A stretch of 64,000 nucleotides of DNA, taken from NCBI RefSeq assembly GCF_028551255.1, contig NZ_CP117029.1:2790001-2854000 (forward strand), given 5' to 3'. A model generated the notes under the pieces. The model ran no database searches, was not told the DNA's origin, and saw only the letters and a program-made list of their open reading frames with translations. Position numbers and translations under genes: made by a program. Shown here one piece after another: positions 62,193-64,000 of this stretch. The stretch comes from Vibrio tubiashii. GTDB taxonomy: Bacteria; Pseudomonadota; Gammaproteobacteria; Enterobacterales; Vibrionaceae. How positions within the stretch are numbered: the stretch's first letter is position 1; every line of letters begins with the position of its first letter.

Positions 62193-62612
62193 CTACTCCC
62201 TAATCCAAACTTCTTGGTTGCGCTGCATTTGGTTAATACCAGTGCCACATATCGCGGTTGAACTGACCACGTACATTTGCGTTCCGTCCGCCAATTGCCC
62301 TCCACGCGCCTGACAGCTCACCTGTACATCTTGGCAGTTAACCGTGGTATCAAACGTATTTACACTTACCCCATTAATAGCTGCACATTCAGTGCTGACT
62401 GGGTTGGTACTTGTAATTCCATAGATACGTTCTAGCGCCCACTCATTCCCCGAGTGTGCTAACAGCGCAGCCTGAGTACCGACAACATCTTTGGCATGAC
62501 TGTCACTGTTCGACCAACTAATCTGGCTCAGTGTGGAGGCTAGAAAACCCATCACTACCAATACAAAGATAATGACTATGTATAAACTACCCTGCTGTTT
62601 ATTACGGGACAT
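62193..62612 (-). CDS. mshP: MSHA biogenesis protein MshP
   Basis: 139 residues. One N-terminal membrane helix (SLYIVIIFVLVVMGFLASTLSQ, in parts) as in pilin-like proteins, but lacking the classic GFTLIE cut site. Two Cys pairs later may form disulfides. Its start overlaps the end of mshO by 11 bases. Confidence 0.9.
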   Translation of the reverse strand: MSRNKQQGSLYIVIIFVLVVMGFLASTLSQISWSNSDSHAKDVVGTQAALLAHSGNEWALERIYGITSTNPVSTECAAINGVSVNTFDTTVNCQDVQVSCQARGGQLADGTQMYVVSSTAICGTGINQMQRNQEVWIRE

Positions 62613-63327
62613 TTAACACCTGTATCTCTTGTATAAAGTTAGTTGATTCATCACCAGCTGCATTGTTGAAGGTCATATTTACCTGGACGATACCATTGTT
62701 CTGCACGGTTGCAGGCGTATAAGTCAGCGCTCCTGTTATACCAGAATCCGATAGTGGTAACGCGCTAGCCCCACTCACACTACGGCGTAACTGACCCGCA
62801 ACCAAACAATAGTTGACCATTCCATTGGGGTTATAGATGTAATGGCGATTGGATATTGAGCCACCAGCGATTGAAGCGGCTGCATCTGGCAAGATAAAAG
62901 TATTACTCGCACTGCTAACATTGGTTAACGCAAACACATTGGTAGTGGGGTTAGCCTGAGTTGGGTTAATCACCATGTTGAGTGTATTAATGTTAGCGAC
63001 AGTCACACCATTGCGCCCTACTACAAAGTTGATATCCGCCCCTGAGACGGCGTAAAAACCTGACTCGACAATAGGAAAGAAGGAGATACAGCTAGTTGCC
63101 TGAGGAATCGCTAAGTCACTATTAAGCATATTCGGCACCGCATGGCGCACTTCACGAGACATCTTCTCCAGAATAAATTTGGCTTGAGTCTGTAGCCGCT
63201 GTCTATCAACCGTATCACTATAACCGCGAGCACCGAGCTCAACAAAACCGGCGATACCGAGCACTAAGATCGCCCCGACAATCAAGGTCACGACCATTTC
63301 GATTAAAGTAAAACCTTTCACTTTCAT
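62602..63327 (-). CDS. mshO: MSHA minor pilin MshO
   Basis: 241 residues. The type IV prepilin leader MKVKG is followed by FTLIEMVVTLIVG, so it is cut by prepilin peptidase before Phe6. The globular part is Ser/Thr/Asn-rich. Its start overlaps the mshD stop (TAATG). Confidence 0.93.
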   Translation of the reverse strand: MKVKGFTLIEMVVTLIVGAILVLGIAGFVELGARGYSDTVDRQRLQTQAKFILEKMSREVRHAVPNMLNSDLAIPQATSCISFFPIVESGFYAVSGADINFVVGRNGVTVANINTLNMVINPTQANPTTNVFALTNVSSASNTFILPDAAASIAGGSISNRHYIYNPNGMVNYCLVAGQLRRSVSGASALPLSDSGITGALTYTPATVQNNGIVQVNMTFNNAAGDESTNFIQEIQVLNVP

Positions 63328-63872
63328 CAGTAGTTCCCTCGGTAAGCATTAAGCACGGTTGGGGTTTGATTAGAGGCACTCACTGTAAGCTGGATTCGTT
63401 TAAGTCGATTAAGCTCGGCGTATGTAACTTCAACATCAACTCGAAAGTTAAGGTAGCTATTCCCACCTACAAGCAAGTTAAGATCACGACAGCCATTGGT
63501 TGCCAAAGGCTCCCAGCAACCATGAAAGTCATCGACATCATTGTAAGTATCAGGGTTACTGTTTGTTTCACCTTGATCTGCATCTATACCAAAAGCCCTA
63601 GGGCCTGTAGGACCAGAACAAACTAGAGCACCAGCGTCACTTGATGAGCAACGCGGTATACCACCTTGATCGCCACTATTTTCGTCAAACTTGCGCGCCA
63701 ATATCTGTGTCATTACGCTTTGCCCCAAAGCGGCAGCTCGCGTTTGGTAATGAGGATCTGCACTGCGTGATACTTGGGGGACCAAAAAGCTAGTAATGGT
63801 CAGCATGGCAATACCCATCACAACAATGACAACAATGCTTTCGATTAGTGTAAACCCGCGCGCTTGAGTCAT
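63327..63872 (-). CDS. mshD: MSHA minor pilin MshD
   Basis: 181 residues from MTQARGFTLIESIVV; a longer frame would lie inside mshC. Prepilin cleavage after Gly6 is expected. Several Cys in the soluble part may form disulfides. It starts within the mshC stop (TAATG). Confidence 0.92.
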   Translation of the reverse strand: MTQARGFTLIESIVVIVVMGIAMLTITSFLVPQVSRSADPHYQTRAAALGQSVMTQILARKFDENSGDQGGIPRCSSSDAGALVCSGPTGPRAFGIDADQGETNSNPDTYNDVDDFHGCWEPLATNGCRDLNLLVGGNSYLNFRVDVEVTYAELNRLKRIQLTVSASNQTPTVLNAYRGNY

Positions 63873-64000
63873 TAGCAGCCCCCCGCAGGTGAAACGTAAC
63901 CCACTGCATTGATTTGTACAGCAACACAAGTGCCGTCAGTCGAGGTCATTTGTATATTAACAGGAGTTGCGACACCATCAGGATTGCCTAGCAAATCAAA
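63872..64000 (-). CDS. mshC: MSHA minor pilin MshC, C-terminal part only
   Basis: The frame runs to the window edge and gives 42 residues ending VGYVSPAGGC. The position directly before mshD and the Cys-containing beta-strand end fit MshC. The identification rests mainly on gene order. Confidence 0.7.
   Translation of the reverse strand, partial: FDLLGNPDGVATPVNIQMTSTDGTCVAVQINAVGYVSPAGGC

Overview
The window is chromosomal DNA from a Vibrio species. Support for this comes from the protein sequences (RraB, ArgR, RapA, a two-gene PyrB/PyrI set behind a pyrL attenuator, arginine deiminase), the typical gammaproteobacterial orders mreBCD-maf-rng-yhdP-nit-tldD and lptF-lptG/pepA-holC-valS, an MSHA pilus operon directly upstream of mreB, and Vibrio-type attC sites. 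I cannot name the species.

Left part (1 to about 14,774): a mobile island inserted inside recA. The chromosomal recA start, with its LexA box, lies at 15,392 and the gene is cut after codon 206, in the part encoding DNA-binding loop L2. The island carries a complete, diverged recA (13,543-14,589). That recA is the first gene of a tightly packed operon with three tyrosine-recombinase-type proteins and a small coiled-coil protein (7,271-13,543). From memory, a recA-targeting island with its own recA is known in Vibrio cholerae (GIVchS12), so the strategy is not new, but the cargo here differs and deserves attention. The island continues past the left edge, so its other end and the recA 3' part are not visible.

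Island cargo falls into two blocks. On the + strand, 86-3,777, are a 40-residue Gly-rich protein, a 535-residue HTH/TPR-like protein, an unrecognised protein and a JAMM/MPN metalloprotease-like protein. Together they look like an uncharacterised system. On the - strand, about 3,810-7,030, is a small integron cassette array without an integrase: a possible HAD-like gene, a PD-(D/E)XK-like nuclease, a membrane protein, an AAA ATPase and a broken methyltransferase, separated by three clear attC sites and one doubtful one.

Middle part (15,584-47,750): ordinary core genes for DNA repair and replication (pncC, mutS, holC), LPS export (lptFG), peptide and amino-acid metabolism (pepA, argF, argR, arcA), translation and RNA (valS, rluA, rapA, rraB), pyrimidine synthesis (pyrL-pyrB-pyrI), malate dehydrogenase and a TAXI-type TRAP transporter with a UspA protein. 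Several non-coding repeats lie between these genes: a MITE-like element after holC, octamer tandem repeats at two loci, and a multi-hairpin repeat.

Right part (48,058-64,000, all - strand): tldD, nit, yhdP, rng, maf, mreD, mreC and mreB (cell shape and envelope), preceded by the MSHA minor-pilin genes mshC (partial), mshD, mshO, mshP and the large mshQ.
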